DNA from: Bin87 sp965220055
GTDB taxonomy: Bacteria > Chloroflexota > Dehalococcoidia > Lucifugimonadales > UBA3495
Reading direction: 5' to 3'
Assembly (NCBI GenBank): GCA_965220055.1
Contig: CBDCPE010000002.1
Span: forward strand, 124,001-188,000
Length of the DNA stretch: 64,000 nt
Both the position numbers and the translations under genes were made by a program. This document shows, in pieces, positions 51,213 through 60,064 of this stretch. The notes below the pieces were generated by a model that saw nothing but the letters and a program-made list of their open reading frames with translations, was not told where the DNA came from and made no database searches. The stretch's first letter is position 1. Each line of letters opens with the position of its first letter.

Positions 51213-52088
51213 TTATCCCATTGGACCGAGGAGAGCCTCTACCTGCGGACGCAGTTCGTCCCTTACCGTGGCGAAAGGCGGGAGTCCACGCACCAATGGC
51301 CCCAGGGATTTTTCCCATTCCAGTAAAACATTGTCAACAACCCGAGGGTCAAAGAAGTCCTCGGGACCAGCGAAGTCCACGTGTCTCAGTCGGCATTTTT
51401 CACGCAGGCGATCTCCGAAATCGGTCAGGTCCAGCCCTTCTTGATATGTGCCCAGCACACTCCAGAGATCGTAGAAGTCCCGGGCTCGGGTGCGCACCCA
51501 CCCTCTGTTCTCCAGTTGGTCCAATTGTTGCAAGATCGCCCGCAACTTCTCGGCCACCACTTCCTCCAGCGAGTAGGTCGACACCTCAACCTTCAACGGC
51601 TCGCCGTACTCATGCATGATTTCACGCTGTGCCACTGGCCAAAGGATCGGCTCGTCAATCGTGATCTCGACTTTTACAGGCGTATCCAGTCCCCGATGCC
51701 AGGGCAACCGGGCACGAATGCGGAAAGCCTGCTGGCCACCGGGGTGCGGGTTGCGTTCCTCATACCGACCACAGTGCAACTCAACAGGGGCATATTCGCC
51801 GAGCATTTGCTGAGCGGCCTCACACGCGCGACGCATCAACTCCTCCATAGCGCCGCCGGTGGGAACCCCCTCGTGTCCGGAGAAGTCCAGGTCCTCCGAG
51901 AAACGGTAGTCTCCGAAGTAACACTTCTTGAGCGCGGTTCCGCCCTTGAACACCAGTGTCTGTCTCAGTTCCGGCACCGCGTCGATGCCGGCCAGCACCC
52001 AGGACAACAGGTAGTCGCGCTCCAAAACCTCCCACCTGATACCCAGACGCCGGCGATGGTCTTCGAGGCGTGTGCGGAGTGGTCTCAT
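51213..52088 (-). CDS. AbiEii nucleotidyltransferase toxin
   Basis: A 291-residue AbiEii/type IV toxin. The nucleotidyltransferase motif is LVFKGGTALKKCYF (about 46-59) followed by RFSEDLDFSGHEG (about 62-74, the paired Asp). LEEVVAEKLRAILQQ and RARDFYDLWSVL are the C-terminal motifs of the family. AbiEii transfers nucleotides to tRNA and stops growth; AbiEi represses it. The start overlaps the AbiEi stop by four bases. Confidence 0.92.
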   Translation of the reverse strand: MRPLRTRLEDHRRRLGIRWEVLERDYLLSWVLAGIDAVPELRQTLVFKGGTALKKCYFGDYRFSEDLDFSGHEGVPTGGAMEELMRRACEAAQQMLGEYAPVELHCGRYEERNPHPGGQQAFRIRARLPWHRGLDTPVKVEITIDEPILWPVAQREIMHEYGEPLKVEVSTYSLEEVVAEKLRAILQQLDQLENRGWVRTRARDFYDLWSVLGTYQEGLDLTDFGDRLREKCRLRHVDFAGPEDFFDPRVVDNVLLEWEKSLGPLVRGLPPFATVRDELRPQVEALLGPMG

Positions 52089-52924
52089 GTACCCGATACA
52101 CCGGGCAGGTTCTCCTGGAGCATCCAGCGGCCGTTGTACCTGCCCTTCCCGGGTCCGCTGGCATCAAGCTTGCGATAACCCTTCACCGGCAGGGCTGCCA
52201 ACCGCTCCAGGTGACGTCCCTCAATCCCCTGCGTCTCCAGCACCCAGCCCAACCGTTTAGCCACGGCCACGCCCAGCCGCGGGGCATCATTGACCATCCT
52301 GTCGAGGTCCATCCGCGGCGCGGCCTCACCGAAGGCGTAGACCACCTCGCCAAACCCACCGCAATAGCGCGGCATGGCCAAGCCGTCCAGCAACGTCCGC
52401 TCCAGGCTGGTAATCGACACCCTGGCCTCTCCGACCCAGATCCTCTCCAGCCCAAAGAAGCGTTCCCGACGGGTCTGGATGAACTGGTACCACATACCGC
52501 CGGCATGATACCCATGGTCGCCATCATCAGCACCGGACGTTCCTCGGGTGGGAACCGAAGCGTCCGTCGTGGTGAGCACGAACGTCTTCCACGGGATTTG
52601 CTCGGTCAGGCCATGGTAGTTCAGCGCCGACCAATGGGAAATGGCGGCGGGTTGGACCAACGCCATGGCGATCTCGAACTCGTGCACCGGCGCGACGCCC
52701 GGCGCCGTGGAAGACAAAGCATAGAGGCCGCGGCGCAGGGACGTGATCCAGCCATTGCGGCGCAGGTGGTAGAGAGCTTCGCCCACATAGGCATCGCTGA
52801 GCCCAACCTGGGGGGCTAACTCCCTGGCCCGGGCCGTCGTGAAGATTCGGTCCCCCGACTGGGCCAGGAGCCGCACCAGTTCAACTCCTACGGTGGAGCG
52901 CTTGGGCCTCGCGGATACGATCAT
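52085..52924 (-). CDS. AbiEi antitoxin / transcriptional regulator
   Basis: A 279-residue AbiEi protein. The N-terminal winged helix (GLSDAYVGEALYHLRRNGWI) binds DNA, followed by RRGLYALSS and the antitoxin domain (ISHWSALNYHGLTEQIP; SLERTLLDGLAMPRYCGGFG). It precedes and overlaps the AbiEii gene. It probably represses the operon through the palindrome at 52968-52984. Confidence 0.9.
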   Translation of the reverse strand: MIVSARPKRSTVGVELVRLLAQSGDRIFTTARARELAPQVGLSDAYVGEALYHLRRNGWITSLRRGLYALSSTAPGVAPVHEFEIAMALVQPAAISHWSALNYHGLTEQIPWKTFVLTTTDASVPTRGTSGADDGDHGYHAGGMWYQFIQTRRERFFGLERIWVGEARVSITSLERTLLDGLAMPRYCGGFGEVVYAFGEAAPRMDLDRMVNDAPRLGVAVAKRLGWVLETQGIEGRHLERLAALPVKGYRKLDASGPGKGRYNGRWMLQENLPGVSGT

Positions 52925-52967
52925 CAGTCTCGATCTCGTACGATCAGAGCGTGTTCAGCATTAAGAT

Positions 52968-52984
52968 ATCACTATATATGATAG
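52968..52984. promoter_or_regulatory. Candidate AbiEi operator/promoter palindrome
   Basis: TATCA (52968-52972) and TGATA (52980-52984) flank CTATATA in an AT-rich stretch 44 bases upstream of the AbiEi start. AbiEi proteins bind inverted repeats at their own promoters. Confidence 0.55.
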
Positions 52985-53135
52985 CTCATTGATTGGATAT
53001 GATCAAAACGGCAAGCAGTTTAACCTATCCATCCCAGCCTCCAAGCTCAAAGGTGTCCCCGAGCGCCGGCACGGACCGATCAATAACGCTGGGAAGTCCG
53101 TTCCGCAATAGTGCTTTCCGGCGCATAGTGTCCGC

Positions 53136-53639
53136 TCAAAGGTGGCTCCAGGCCAGCAGAGCGAACCAAGCCAAGATTGCCGGCAAACTTATTATGATCG
53201 CCCAACGCACGCGCCGCATCTTGACGCTTGCCACCCCCGCAACGACGTGGATTTGGTGCAGAAGCTGGCGCTCAATCAAATCGTGGCTCATGTTCCGCGC
53301 CGCCGACTGAAACTCCCCCCACTCCACGGCTGCAATATCCTCGAAGAAGATGAGCGACCGGCCCGTCTTCGCATTCATGGGTAGATACACCCAGGCGGCC
53401 AGTACAATCACTGCAGTCAGTAAAAAGCCGTACACGATGGCCAGACAGATTACAGCCGCTCTCTCAGCGTCCCAAGCGCCACTGACCATCATGTAGTAAA
53501 GCTCTCCGAACCGGGTGGCCAAGGCTCCCAAGAGGGCGACCTGCAGGGCCAGCACCGGAGCCGCCTTGGCATCGGCAGTCCTGGTGAACCTGATAACCCG
53601 GGATAACGACTCGTAGTGTGACCTCAGCCGCTCTTCCAA
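53136..53639 (-). CDS. pycTM: Pycsar membrane effector (PycTM)
   Basis: About 167 residues from a TTG at 53639; the frame extends to 53789 but that would overlap the cyclase by 149 bases. VIRFTRTADAKAAPVLALQV is the hallmark N-terminal helix of the Pycsar effector family. Three further membrane helices follow (CLAIVYGFLLTAVIVLAAWV; WAIIISLPAILAWFALLAW at the C-terminus). It would bind cCMP or cUMP and disrupt the membrane. It lies immediately downstream of the cyclase. Confidence 0.85.
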   Translation of the reverse strand: MEERLRSHYESLSRVIRFTRTADAKAAPVLALQVALLGALATRFGELYYMMVSGAWDAERAAVICLAIVYGFLLTAVIVLAAWVYLPMNAKTGRSLIFFEDIAAVEWGEFQSAARNMSHDLIERQLLHQIHVVAGVASVKMRRVRWAIIISLPAILAWFALLAWSHL

Positions 53640-53640
53640 T

Positions 53641-54450
53641 TCATCCGTTCCCGCGCTGACGGGTGACCAGAGCCTCGCAGAACTCGGCGCCGTGTGTAGG
53701 GCACCAAGCCCGATCCATCCGGTGAACCTGGTCGAAGTCCAATCCCAGGTTCGCAGGCACAGGGGCACTTCGCCAGAGATCTTCCGCATCCTTCGCAGGT
53801 AAGTCCAGTCCCCTTCCCTGAGTGTTTCCCTTGCAGCCGCAGGACCACAGCAGCACTCGCTGCCTGATCTTCGCGCTCTGTTGGTAATCGGAGAAGACCC
53901 TTTCAGACACCGCCACCTCGTTCGGGCCGGCCACGCTGCTGAGTTTGGCGGCCATGTTCACCGGCGTGCCGGCCCAGACCTCATTCATGCCCGTTCCCCT
54001 GAGGCCCAGCTGGCGCACCAGCAGTTGGCCGCGATCCACTCCAATTCCCGCCCGCAATTCCCAGTCTATGGATACGTCCTTGCGGAACCGCTCCGCAATC
54101 ACCGTCTCAACCTGGGTTTTCATGGTGATGGCACAGGCTGCCGCCAGAAACCGCGAACCCTTGCCGCTGAATAGCCCGAATAGCCCGTCGCCTTGCACGT
54201 CCACGTACCTGGCCTGAAACCCGTGCAGTATCACCGCCATCGCCCGATTGAAATAGTTATACGCGTGGGCCGCTGCCTCGGCACCAAACCGTGCGTTGAG
54301 ACCAGTGGAGCCTTTCAGATCTGCGAAGACCGCGGTTGCATCCGGTATCTGCAACCAACCCCCCCCGCGAACCGGCCCGGTATCGGGAACGTCATCTTGT
54401 TGCACAATGCGTACGCCCGATGCTGCTTGTTGGTCAAGCTGCAAAGCCAC
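53641..54450 (-). CDS. pycC: Pycsar pyrimidine nucleotide cyclase (PycC)
   Basis: A 269-residue class III cyclase. Metal-binding D44 is in TAVFADLKGSTGLNARFG and D88 in YVDVQGDGLFGLFSG. GIGVDRGQLLVRQLG and WAGTPVNMAAKLSS follow. The C-terminus has a cysteine-rich tail (LLWSCGCKGNT; DRAWCPTHGAEFCE). Pycsar cyclases make cCMP or cUMP on infection and activate the adjacent membrane effector. The start is GTG. Which pyrimidine it uses cannot be told by eye. Confidence 0.88.
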   Translation of the reverse strand: MALQLDQQAASGVRIVQQDDVPDTGPVRGGGWLQIPDATAVFADLKGSTGLNARFGAEAAAHAYNYFNRAMAVILHGFQARYVDVQGDGLFGLFSGKGSRFLAAACAITMKTQVETVIAERFRKDVSIDWELRAGIGVDRGQLLVRQLGLRGTGMNEVWAGTPVNMAAKLSSVAGPNEVAVSERVFSDYQQSAKIRQRVLLWSCGCKGNTQGRGLDLPAKDAEDLWRSAPVPANLGLDFDQVHRMDRAWCPTHGAEFCEALVTRQRGNG

Positions 54451-54586
54451 CGCTGCTACTAATTAATTCAGGATCAAACCGTTTCTCTCTATACAAGATC
54501 AGCAGGATGCCTGGGTCCGGTGCACCGCCTTGTAACCACCCTTTCGCCCTGCCTGCGGATCAGATATAAGCCGATAATGTGGTTAC

Positions 54587-56947
54587 CTACAGATGATCAA
54601 ACAAATCTGGTTTCGGGGCTAGCGCAACAACAGAGTACGGTACATCTCGATGGTCCAAGTTCACACCTACGCAAACCGCCCCACGCGATTCCTGGGCGCC
54701 ATCTCCGCTGAGGAAATCATCTATCACCACGTCTCTCATTTCACGATACGTGCTGAAATAGGGATAAAGGGCGACGCAGAATCGCCGTTCAGCCGGAGCG
54801 GTGCGGAACTGGACCCATGTACGCGGCTCTTCACCCCTTTTTCGTTGCACACGATCACTGAGCTTCGCAAACTGCCGCTCCATCTTTTTCTGTGCGTCAT
54901 AGGGCACACTCAACAGCACAAGGGCAGCGTCGAGCCGATCTCCGCTCAGGTCGCTGTCAAGTCGCTGGATCATCCTGGTCCACCAGGAAGTTAATTTCAA
55001 TCCAGGTTTGTCGACTGTAACCCCAAACGGCTGGCCGCCGAAGTACGGATCCAATTGTTTGGACGCCAGCGTAAGATCCACCAAGTTGTTGCCAGAAAAT
55101 TCAACATCGCCGATGTTGAAACCACGATCCAAGTAAAAAGCCAACACGTCCATCTCGTACCCGTGCAACCGCATGCGGGCACCCAATTCCCTACGCCGGA
55201 AGAGGTAATGCACCTTCTCAGACTGGAGGTCGAGGACTTCGAAGATGACCATCAAGTCTGTCAGGCTGAGCACTTGGGCGAGTTCGGCCACTTCTCTATC
55301 GCTGATCCGTGACTCGGCTAGGTGGAGCAAGTTGCTGACGAATCCGAACTGTTCCATGGTCACCGTCAGGGGCAGAAAATACCGGACCTCGCTTACGTCG
55401 ATCGTATTTCCCACACCGGACTTGGTAACAAACGATTGCGGACCCTCCGTCCCTTCGAGAACCCGAATGAACCGGTAAGCCTGATCGGCTGGATCCACAA
55501 TCAATTGCCTTACAGTGTCCGCGAGCCGCTTGGGCGCCCCGCGTTGCGCCGGGGGAGTGAGCGAACCAGATTTTGCCTCCACAACGATGGCAACAGAACC
55601 CAACACCAGTGTCAGGTCATTCTCGCCTTTGTTCCCGGCACCATCATCCCACATACTTCCGCGGTAAATCCTCCCGTCAGGAAACCCAGCTTTGAAAAGG
55701 CGTTCGATTTCATCCTCAAGATACCGTGCCTTCCGGTCACGATATTTCTGATCCAAGGCACGGTCCTCGGCTACAAGACCCTCGAGCAATCCGGAAACGT
55801 AGTGCGGGATATGCCCTGCCAAAGCCAAAAAGTAAGTTTCGTCGGAGATCTTGATAAACGGCCGCTTCCATACCGGATTATCGAGGATCACCCATTCCTT
55901 ATTGCAATCCTGAAGATCTCCGAATTCGAACGACAACCCGTCTGTCACATTCTTAACCGCTTGCAGGTCAACATCATCACCATATGCTTCTACCAAGTCT
56001 GCCAAGGTAAAGGTGAAGCAGTCCGCGAGTTGCATGTCCGAGTGGTACACCAGCGCCGCCTTCATACTGTGAAGATTCCTTCCCATCAGATCAAATAGTC
56101 GGTCCGCGTCAAAATCTCCGACATCAGGGAAAGACTCCACGTACGAAGTCGCCACCGCCTGGTAGCTCTTTTCTCGGTAAAAATGAGCCACCCGCGCGAA
56201 ATGTTCGTTCAACCGGGTCGAAGCCACTTCGGGCAGGCGGAAGAGAGCATCCACCAATCGGATCGGATCGATCCCATGGACATCGACGAAATCCTCGCGG
56301 ACCGTCTCTGCCAAATCTCGTGTGATCCGATGGATGTGATGTGGGTAGCCTGGGTTGCGCACCGCCATAGTCTGGGTCCGAATATTCGACAGTACGAAAT
56401 TCCGCTCATTCTCACCCTCCACCTGGTCGATATTGGCCTTTAGACCGCGATTGATCGCGGCTTGCCCGATGGCGCTCATCACGTCAAGAAGTCCTGCCGC
56501 CTCCATACCCAATGGGCGGTCCGATGATGAGCGCTCCTGCATCAGTGCGAAAGCTTGCAGAATTTCCAAGTGGTACGGATGGAAATCCAGTCCTCCTCCT
56601 AGCTCAGGGTCCACTCCGGCAGGATGGCACACGAAGTAGCTGCAGCAGTAGGCCAACAAATGAAGTGGATCGTACCGCTCGAACCATTCCCCCAAGCTGA
56701 AGTATTTCTGCTGGAACTCATCCTCGGCTGTCTGCGCGATTTCCTGGATAAGCGCAATCCGTTCTTCCCGCGACATTGAATCGGGCAACATCGGCGGTAC
56801 CCCGTACAATTTCATCTTGACTGGCTCCCACGGGATTAGCCCTACCCACGGAACCGATCGTCCGGTGCGACCGCCTTTTGGTCTTGACTGTTCCTGACGT
56901 CGCCGGCGCTCGCGCCGCTTCTGTTCCCGCTGCTTTTTGTTAGCCAT
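54587..56947 (-). CDS. Large protein with internal PD-(D/E)XK/NERD-like nuclease motif
   Basis: A 786-residue protein. The N-terminus is very basic (KKQREQKRRERRRRQEQSR). A long helical middle includes FSLGEWFERYDPLHLLAYCC and RLNEHFARVAHFYREKSYQA. At about residues 441-462 GENDLTLVLGSVAIVVEAKS has the D-x(11)-E-x-K spacing of PD-(D/E)XK nucleases, with a GSLTPPAQRGAPKR loop after it. The C-terminal 300 residues (GFNIGDVEFSGNNLVDLTLA) are unrecognised. It lies 136 bases upstream of the Pycsar pair on the same strand, so it may be a separate defence gene or an accessory. GC content is low for the region. Confidence 0.6.
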   Translation of the reverse strand: MANKKQREQKRRERRRRQEQSRPKGGRTGRSVPWVGLIPWEPVKMKLYGVPPMLPDSMSREERIALIQEIAQTAEDEFQQKYFSLGEWFERYDPLHLLAYCCSYFVCHPAGVDPELGGGLDFHPYHLEILQAFALMQERSSSDRPLGMEAAGLLDVMSAIGQAAINRGLKANIDQVEGENERNFVLSNIRTQTMAVRNPGYPHHIHRITRDLAETVREDFVDVHGIDPIRLVDALFRLPEVASTRLNEHFARVAHFYREKSYQAVATSYVESFPDVGDFDADRLFDLMGRNLHSMKAALVYHSDMQLADCFTFTLADLVEAYGDDVDLQAVKNVTDGLSFEFGDLQDCNKEWVILDNPVWKRPFIKISDETYFLALAGHIPHYVSGLLEGLVAEDRALDQKYRDRKARYLEDEIERLFKAGFPDGRIYRGSMWDDGAGNKGENDLTLVLGSVAIVVEAKSGSLTPPAQRGAPKRLADTVRQLIVDPADQAYRFIRVLEGTEGPQSFVTKSGVGNTIDVSEVRYFLPLTVTMEQFGFVSNLLHLAESRISDREVAELAQVLSLTDLMVIFEVLDLQSEKVHYLFRRRELGARMRLHGYEMDVLAFYLDRGFNIGDVEFSGNNLVDLTLASKQLDPYFGGQPFGVTVDKPGLKLTSWWTRMIQRLDSDLSGDRLDAALVLLSVPYDAQKKMERQFAKLSDRVQRKRGEEPRTWVQFRTAPAERRFCVALYPYFSTYREMRDVVIDDFLSGDGAQESRGAVCVGVNLDHRDVPYSVVALAPKPDLFDHL

Positions 56948-57194
56948 CGCTTACAACAATTTCCTAACGCTCCGGGCAAGTACTAAAAATGGTTTTCGCT
57001 ATACGCAAAACGTGGTAGACGACGTTCATTAATTGAGCAGATTCCTTCTGCTCGATGCCACAAGGATTACGGCGATGTCGGCCAGAACCCTGATAACCCA
57101 CTTGGCCTCGATGTCCGCGACGGTTACATATATTTTATTCCTGATATGAACATTCCGTAGCCCCAGCCGACGTCGAAACAGTTGCCGCACCCGC

Positions 57195-57230
57195 GGGTCG
57201 ACTCCGGTAAGAGGCAGGATCGTACGCTAA
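57195..57230 (-). repeat. Tn3-type terminal inverted repeat, single copy
   Basis: 36 bp beginning GGGTCGACTCCGG and ending CGTACGCTAA, matching both ends of the miniature element at 63019-63310. Confidence 0.75.
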
Positions 57231-57450
57231 GGCTGCTATCAGCGCTTTGGCGACCGATATTCGCCGGTGAGCAGGATGTGGGCCAACCCAAGGGGTGAGA
57301 TGTGGGCTAGGAGCTCGGGCTCGACTGTCAGGCCAGCGTGTTTTCGTTTCTGGCCGTTTCGCCGAAATGGGCGGCATTCCAGTGGATGACGACAGCGGCG
57401 AGCAGGTTGAGCCCGGCCATGTGATCGCGCAATCCTTGGGCGTTGCATTT
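57231..57450 (-). pseudogene. Tn3-family transposase, C-terminal fragment
   Basis: HMAGLNLLAAVVIHWNAAHF in one frame and HAGLTVEPELLAHISPLGLA then HILLTGEYRSPKR in another encode the C-terminus of a Tn3 TnpA, frameshifted once. It ends beside the terminal repeat at 57195-57230, as in intact Tn3 elements. Confidence 0.8.
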
Positions 57451-57580
57451 CGGGAATTGGTCACCTGATCATCCCGCGGTGACCGCGGCCGCTTCCTGTA
57501 GTCTCGCCGGCGCCACCAGCAGCGCCGCGTTCCCTCGTAGAGGTCGGCGGGGCAGCCACACCAGCAGCCTCAGCTGCGTG

Positions 57581-58033
57581 TCATGCTGCGCGCACCCACT
57601 CCCACGCTTCGGCGGGAAACGCCATCTGGAAAGGTCGCTGCGGCGGCATGGCCACCATCCCCTTCCTGACCAGCTCATCGTAGACCGCCATGGCCAGCGA
57701 GTCCGAAGGCGAAAGGCAGAGAGGGATCTGTCCCTGGCGCATCAGCCTCGCGATCCGGTTCCGGATCCGGTTGAAGTTGTGCTCCCGGCGCGGTCCCAGT
57801 TGAGATGGCAGCGCTGGCAGAGCGCGGCCAGGTTCAGCAGGTTGGCCACCTCCGGCCGTTTGTCGAAGACGTGGGCGAGAGTGAGCACGACGCCGCTGCC
57901 CGTATCCGGATGGGGCTGGCCGTTCTCCGCGCTGCACCATTCGCAGCGGCCGCGCGCGGTACTCGATGATGAACCGGCGGCGCAGCGCCCAGTCGGCGGG
58001 ATACCGTCTTGCCATGTCGGGAGGGATCGGCAT
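57581..58033 (-). pseudogene. HNH endonuclease, two frameshifts
   Basis: The start (DWALRRRFIIEYRA) and end (HNFNRIRNRIARLMRQGQ) lie in different frames, and between them a third frame reads RCEWCSAENGQPHPDTG, VVLTLAHVFDKRPEV and LCQRCHLNWDRA: the CxxC, His and CxxC-H of an HNH nuclease. Two indels have therefore broken a once complete gene. Confidence 0.7.
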
Positions 58034-58115
58034 CAGTTGTCCTCATCGACAGGCGTGCCCTCGATAAGCCTGCCACTCTCGCCGAAAAGCACGACGCCCA
58101 CGCTGATAGTAGCGA

Positions 58116-58550
58116 TCATCTGGGGTCATACTCGTAATGGATCACGTGGACGTCGGCGGCCGCGGCGCGCTCCCTGATGGCGTCGGATATTTCGGAGCCA
58201 ATCACGGCGGGAAGACTGACCCGGTTACCCAGGCGGCGGATGATATCCGCTCTTTCCCTGGCGCGATCGACGTCGCGGATGTGGAGGGTAGTGGACACCT
58301 CGGCTACCACGAACACCTCGACGTCCTCTGCCGAGTGCGCCAGCATTATGATGTCCGCCGCGGCGAGGCCACCCGACTCATCGTCCGTGATCACGCCGCG
58401 GTCCCCGCCCCGGCACATCATGGCGTTCAGCCCGTTGGCATCTGGCTTGGTGATAGCCGCCATTATCTCAGCATCGCGCCGCCGCAAACGACGGTGGGCC
58501 ATGCCAACTGATCTGTGAGCGACCTTTCCCTTGTAATTTGACCCGATCAA
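58116..58550 (-). CDS. Hypothetical protein (DUF3782-like PD-(D/E)XK fold possible)
   Basis: A 144-residue product starting at a TTG that overlaps the stop of the tiny ORF upstream; an ATG at 58502 is the alternative. The C-terminal half (VEVFVVAEVSTTLHIRDVDR; LPAVIGSEISDAIRERAAAA) resembles proteins in which a Val-rich strand and an Arg/Ala helix form a degenerate restriction-endonuclease-like fold. The Ala-Ala-Asp-Ile helix precedes. Function unknown. Confidence 0.5.
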   Translation of the reverse strand: MIGSNYKGKVAHRSVGMAHRRLRRRDAEIMAAITKPDANGLNAMMCRGGDRGVITDDESGGLAAADIIMLAHSAEDVEVFVVAEVSTTLHIRDVDRARERADIIRRLGNRVSLPAVIGSEISDAIRERAAAADVHVIHYEYDPR

Positions 58551-58609
58551 GCCACCAATTTACGGATGATCCGACCAAAGGTCTCGTCGCTCGGGTCGGG
58601 AGTAGTCAC
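58547..58609 (-). CDS. 20-residue ORF in an overlapping chain (doubtful)
   Basis: The GTG overlaps the preceding stop. The peptide TTPDPSDETFGRIIRKLVA ends in an amphipathic helix, and its stop (TGA) overlaps the next TTG start. It may be coding only as part of a coupled chain. Confidence 0.25.
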   Translation of the reverse strand: MTTPDPSDETFGRIIRKLVA

Positions 58610-58701
58610 CTGCTCATCTCTTCCATCTCGTCGTCGTAGCCGGCAGTTTCCTTGATGTAGCTCGCAGTCCCTTCGTTACACCGCCCGTGGCAGAAGCACA
58701 T
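58606..58701 (-). CDS. 31-residue Cys-rich ORF (doubtful)
   Basis: MCFCHGRCNEGTASYIKETA begins 12 bases after the preceding gene. Three cysteines and a histidine in the first eight residues could bind metal. There is no ribosome-binding site, so translation would depend on coupling. Confidence 0.3.
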   Translation of the reverse strand: MCFCHGRCNEGTASYIKETAGYDDEMEEMSR

Positions 58702-58713
58702 GTCGCGCAAATG

Positions 58714-59001
58714 CTATATCCGGCTGTAGTATCCGCCCTTCAACCGCCCGCGGGAATAGTCGTGACGGGTCAGCGCATCGAGGGCGTCGCTGGTAGCCAT
58801 CGTGCTCTTCGGTTCATCACCGGTGCGGGCCAGGATGAAAGCGGAGGTTGCCCACTGGGTGGCGCACCAGACCTTTCCGGCGGCGTCCCTAACGTCGCCG
58901 GCTTCAAGCCGCTCGATGGCCAGCGATTGCATCTGGCGAGCGTCGAGGAGCAACTCCGAGCCGCGCTCGTTGATGGGAGTGTAAGTAGCATTCTCGACCA
59001 T
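58714..59001 (-). CDS. HEPN/PaREP1-like small protein
   Basis: A 95-residue helical protein: LLDARQMQSLAIERLEAGDV then RDAAGKVWCATQWATSAFIL and ARTGDEPKSTMATSDALDAL. The A-x-x-K-x-W-x-A-x-x-x-A-T pattern is that of PaREP1-type HEPN proteins. The catalytic R-x4-H of HEPN RNases is not evident. It is one of a row of short minus-strand genes below the TIR gene. Confidence 0.5.
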   Translation of the reverse strand: MVENATYTPINERGSELLLDARQMQSLAIERLEAGDVRDAAGKVWCATQWATSAFILARTGDEPKSTMATSDALDALTRHDYSRGRLKGGYYSRI

Positions 59002-59017
59002 GGCAGCGTTGACATCC

Positions 59018-59344
59018 TCAACACCTTGTTTCCGTCAGCCGCCACAGCTCATTCGGGCGGGGGGCGCGTTGCCTGCGTCTCCTTCGCGAAAAGCGTTCCG
59101 CCATGCGGTGGGAACGCTCGTCATATTCCGGCGCCGGCCCCTCCGTTTCATAAATCAGGAAACCGGGCCGCACGAGTTGATACACCGGACCGGAGCACGC
59201 ATCAGGAAAAGGCGATGGGTACAGATCGCAAAAACAGTCGATGGGCGTTTCTTCATTTGATTGGCGCTCTCCATAACTGAGGTCGTAGCAGAACCCATCA
59301 AGGTGGATCACCTCGGGATTTTGTTCGCGAACCAGAATCGTCAC
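59018..59344 (-). CDS. Small hypothetical protein
   Basis: A 108-residue product with GTG start and AGGAG seven bases upstream. The first 75 residues (LVREQNPEVIHLDGFCYDLS; CFCDLYPSPFPDACSGPVYQ) are protein-like and Cys-rich. The last 30 are Arg-rich and may be a frameshifted tail. No family recognised. It lies between the membrane peptide relic and the HEPN-like gene. Confidence 0.5.
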   Translation of the reverse strand: MTILVREQNPEVIHLDGFCYDLSYGERQSNEETPIDCFCDLYPSPFPDACSGPVYQLVRPGFLIYETEGPAPEYDERSHRMAERFSRRRRRQRAPRPNELWRLTETRC

Positions 59345-59377
59345 AGTTTTGCTCCTATAGGCCCATGCGCGCGCGCA

Positions 59378-59408
59378 CCGCTACGCCGCCGAGCCGGCGG
59401 CGTAGCGG
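59378..59408 (-). terminator. Perfect 13-bp hairpin at the end of the membrane ORF
   Basis: CCGCTACGCCGCC (59378-59390) pairs with GGCGGCGTAGCGG (59396-59408) and includes the stop codon of the minus-strand ORF at 59381. There is no T-run. Confidence 0.55.
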
Positions 59409-59587
59409 TGGTTGGCCAGCGCCCTCACCACACGGTTGGTCTTGCTCACCTTGTCGACCCAGTGGTCAAACCGCTGGTCCATCCTGTCCTACAGACGGTC
59501 AATCGGCCGGATCAGGATGATCCGGAGCGATACGATCAGGGTGCCCAGGCCGACGCCGGTGATCGCAGTAGTCTGTGGATCCACCAT
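59381..59587 (-). pseudogene. Small single-helix membrane protein with internal TAG
   Basis: MVDPQTTAITGVGLGTLIVS followed by LRIILIRPIDRL forms one membrane helix. An in-frame TAG at 59489-59491 interrupts it, and the frame then continues MDQRFDHWVDKVSKTNRVVR to a stop at 59381. Suppression is possible but a nonsense mutation is more likely. Confidence 0.45.
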
Positions 59588-59927
59588 GTAGCCCTCCACG
59601 CCCGTGCGCTGGCACCTCCAAGTCGTCAAAGCGCACCGGCCACACATATTCTCCGTGCTCCTCAACGGCACGACGGGGGATCGCTCTCCTCTCGTGTCTC
59701 GGCCACATTTTCTCAACATAATCAGCCGATATGAACATTACCGCCAGGGACGCGCAGCCTTCATATACCAACTGCAACTTCTCAGCGAGATGCCTCCTCC
59801 AGAGCCGAACCGTCTTAAATTCATCGTAGAACACGGAGACCCGACGGCTCTGAAGCGTGCGCGCCACTGCTTCTACATAGAGCCGTTGCTCTCCAGCGAA
59901 CGAAAGGGCCACTTCGCATTTGCTCAT
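59499..59927 (-). CDS. TIR-domain protein, C-terminus probably frameshifted
   Basis: About 142 residues from the ATG at 59927. CEVALSFAGEQRLYVEAVAR then TLQSRRVSVFYDEFKTVRLW and LAVMFISADYVEKMW are the strands and loops of a TIR_2 domain; WPRHERRA supplies the likely catalytic Glu of NADase TIRs. EYVWPVRFDDLEVP precedes a tail (GRGGLHGGSTDYCDH) that is unlike normal TIRs and overlaps the next ORF, so a late frameshift is probable. The gene follows a membrane pentapeptide-repeat gene by about 140 bases on the same strand. Confidence 0.75.
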   Translation of the reverse strand: MSKCEVALSFAGEQRLYVEAVARTLQSRRVSVFYDEFKTVRLWRRHLAEKLQLVYEGCASLAVMFISADYVEKMWPRHERRAIPRRAVEEHGEYVWPVRFDDLEVPAHGRGGLHGGSTDYCDHRRRPGHPDRIAPDHPDPAD

Positions 59928-60064
59928 GTGGCAGGGATTCAAACCGTCCATCCGCTCCAGGAACGCCTCCATGCCAATCTTGCGCTTCTTGCCCTGGTTC
60001 CCAGGTCGGCAACGGTTGGCTGGTCCATACCGCCTCATTCCCCGTCAGCATCAGGATCTTCAGA

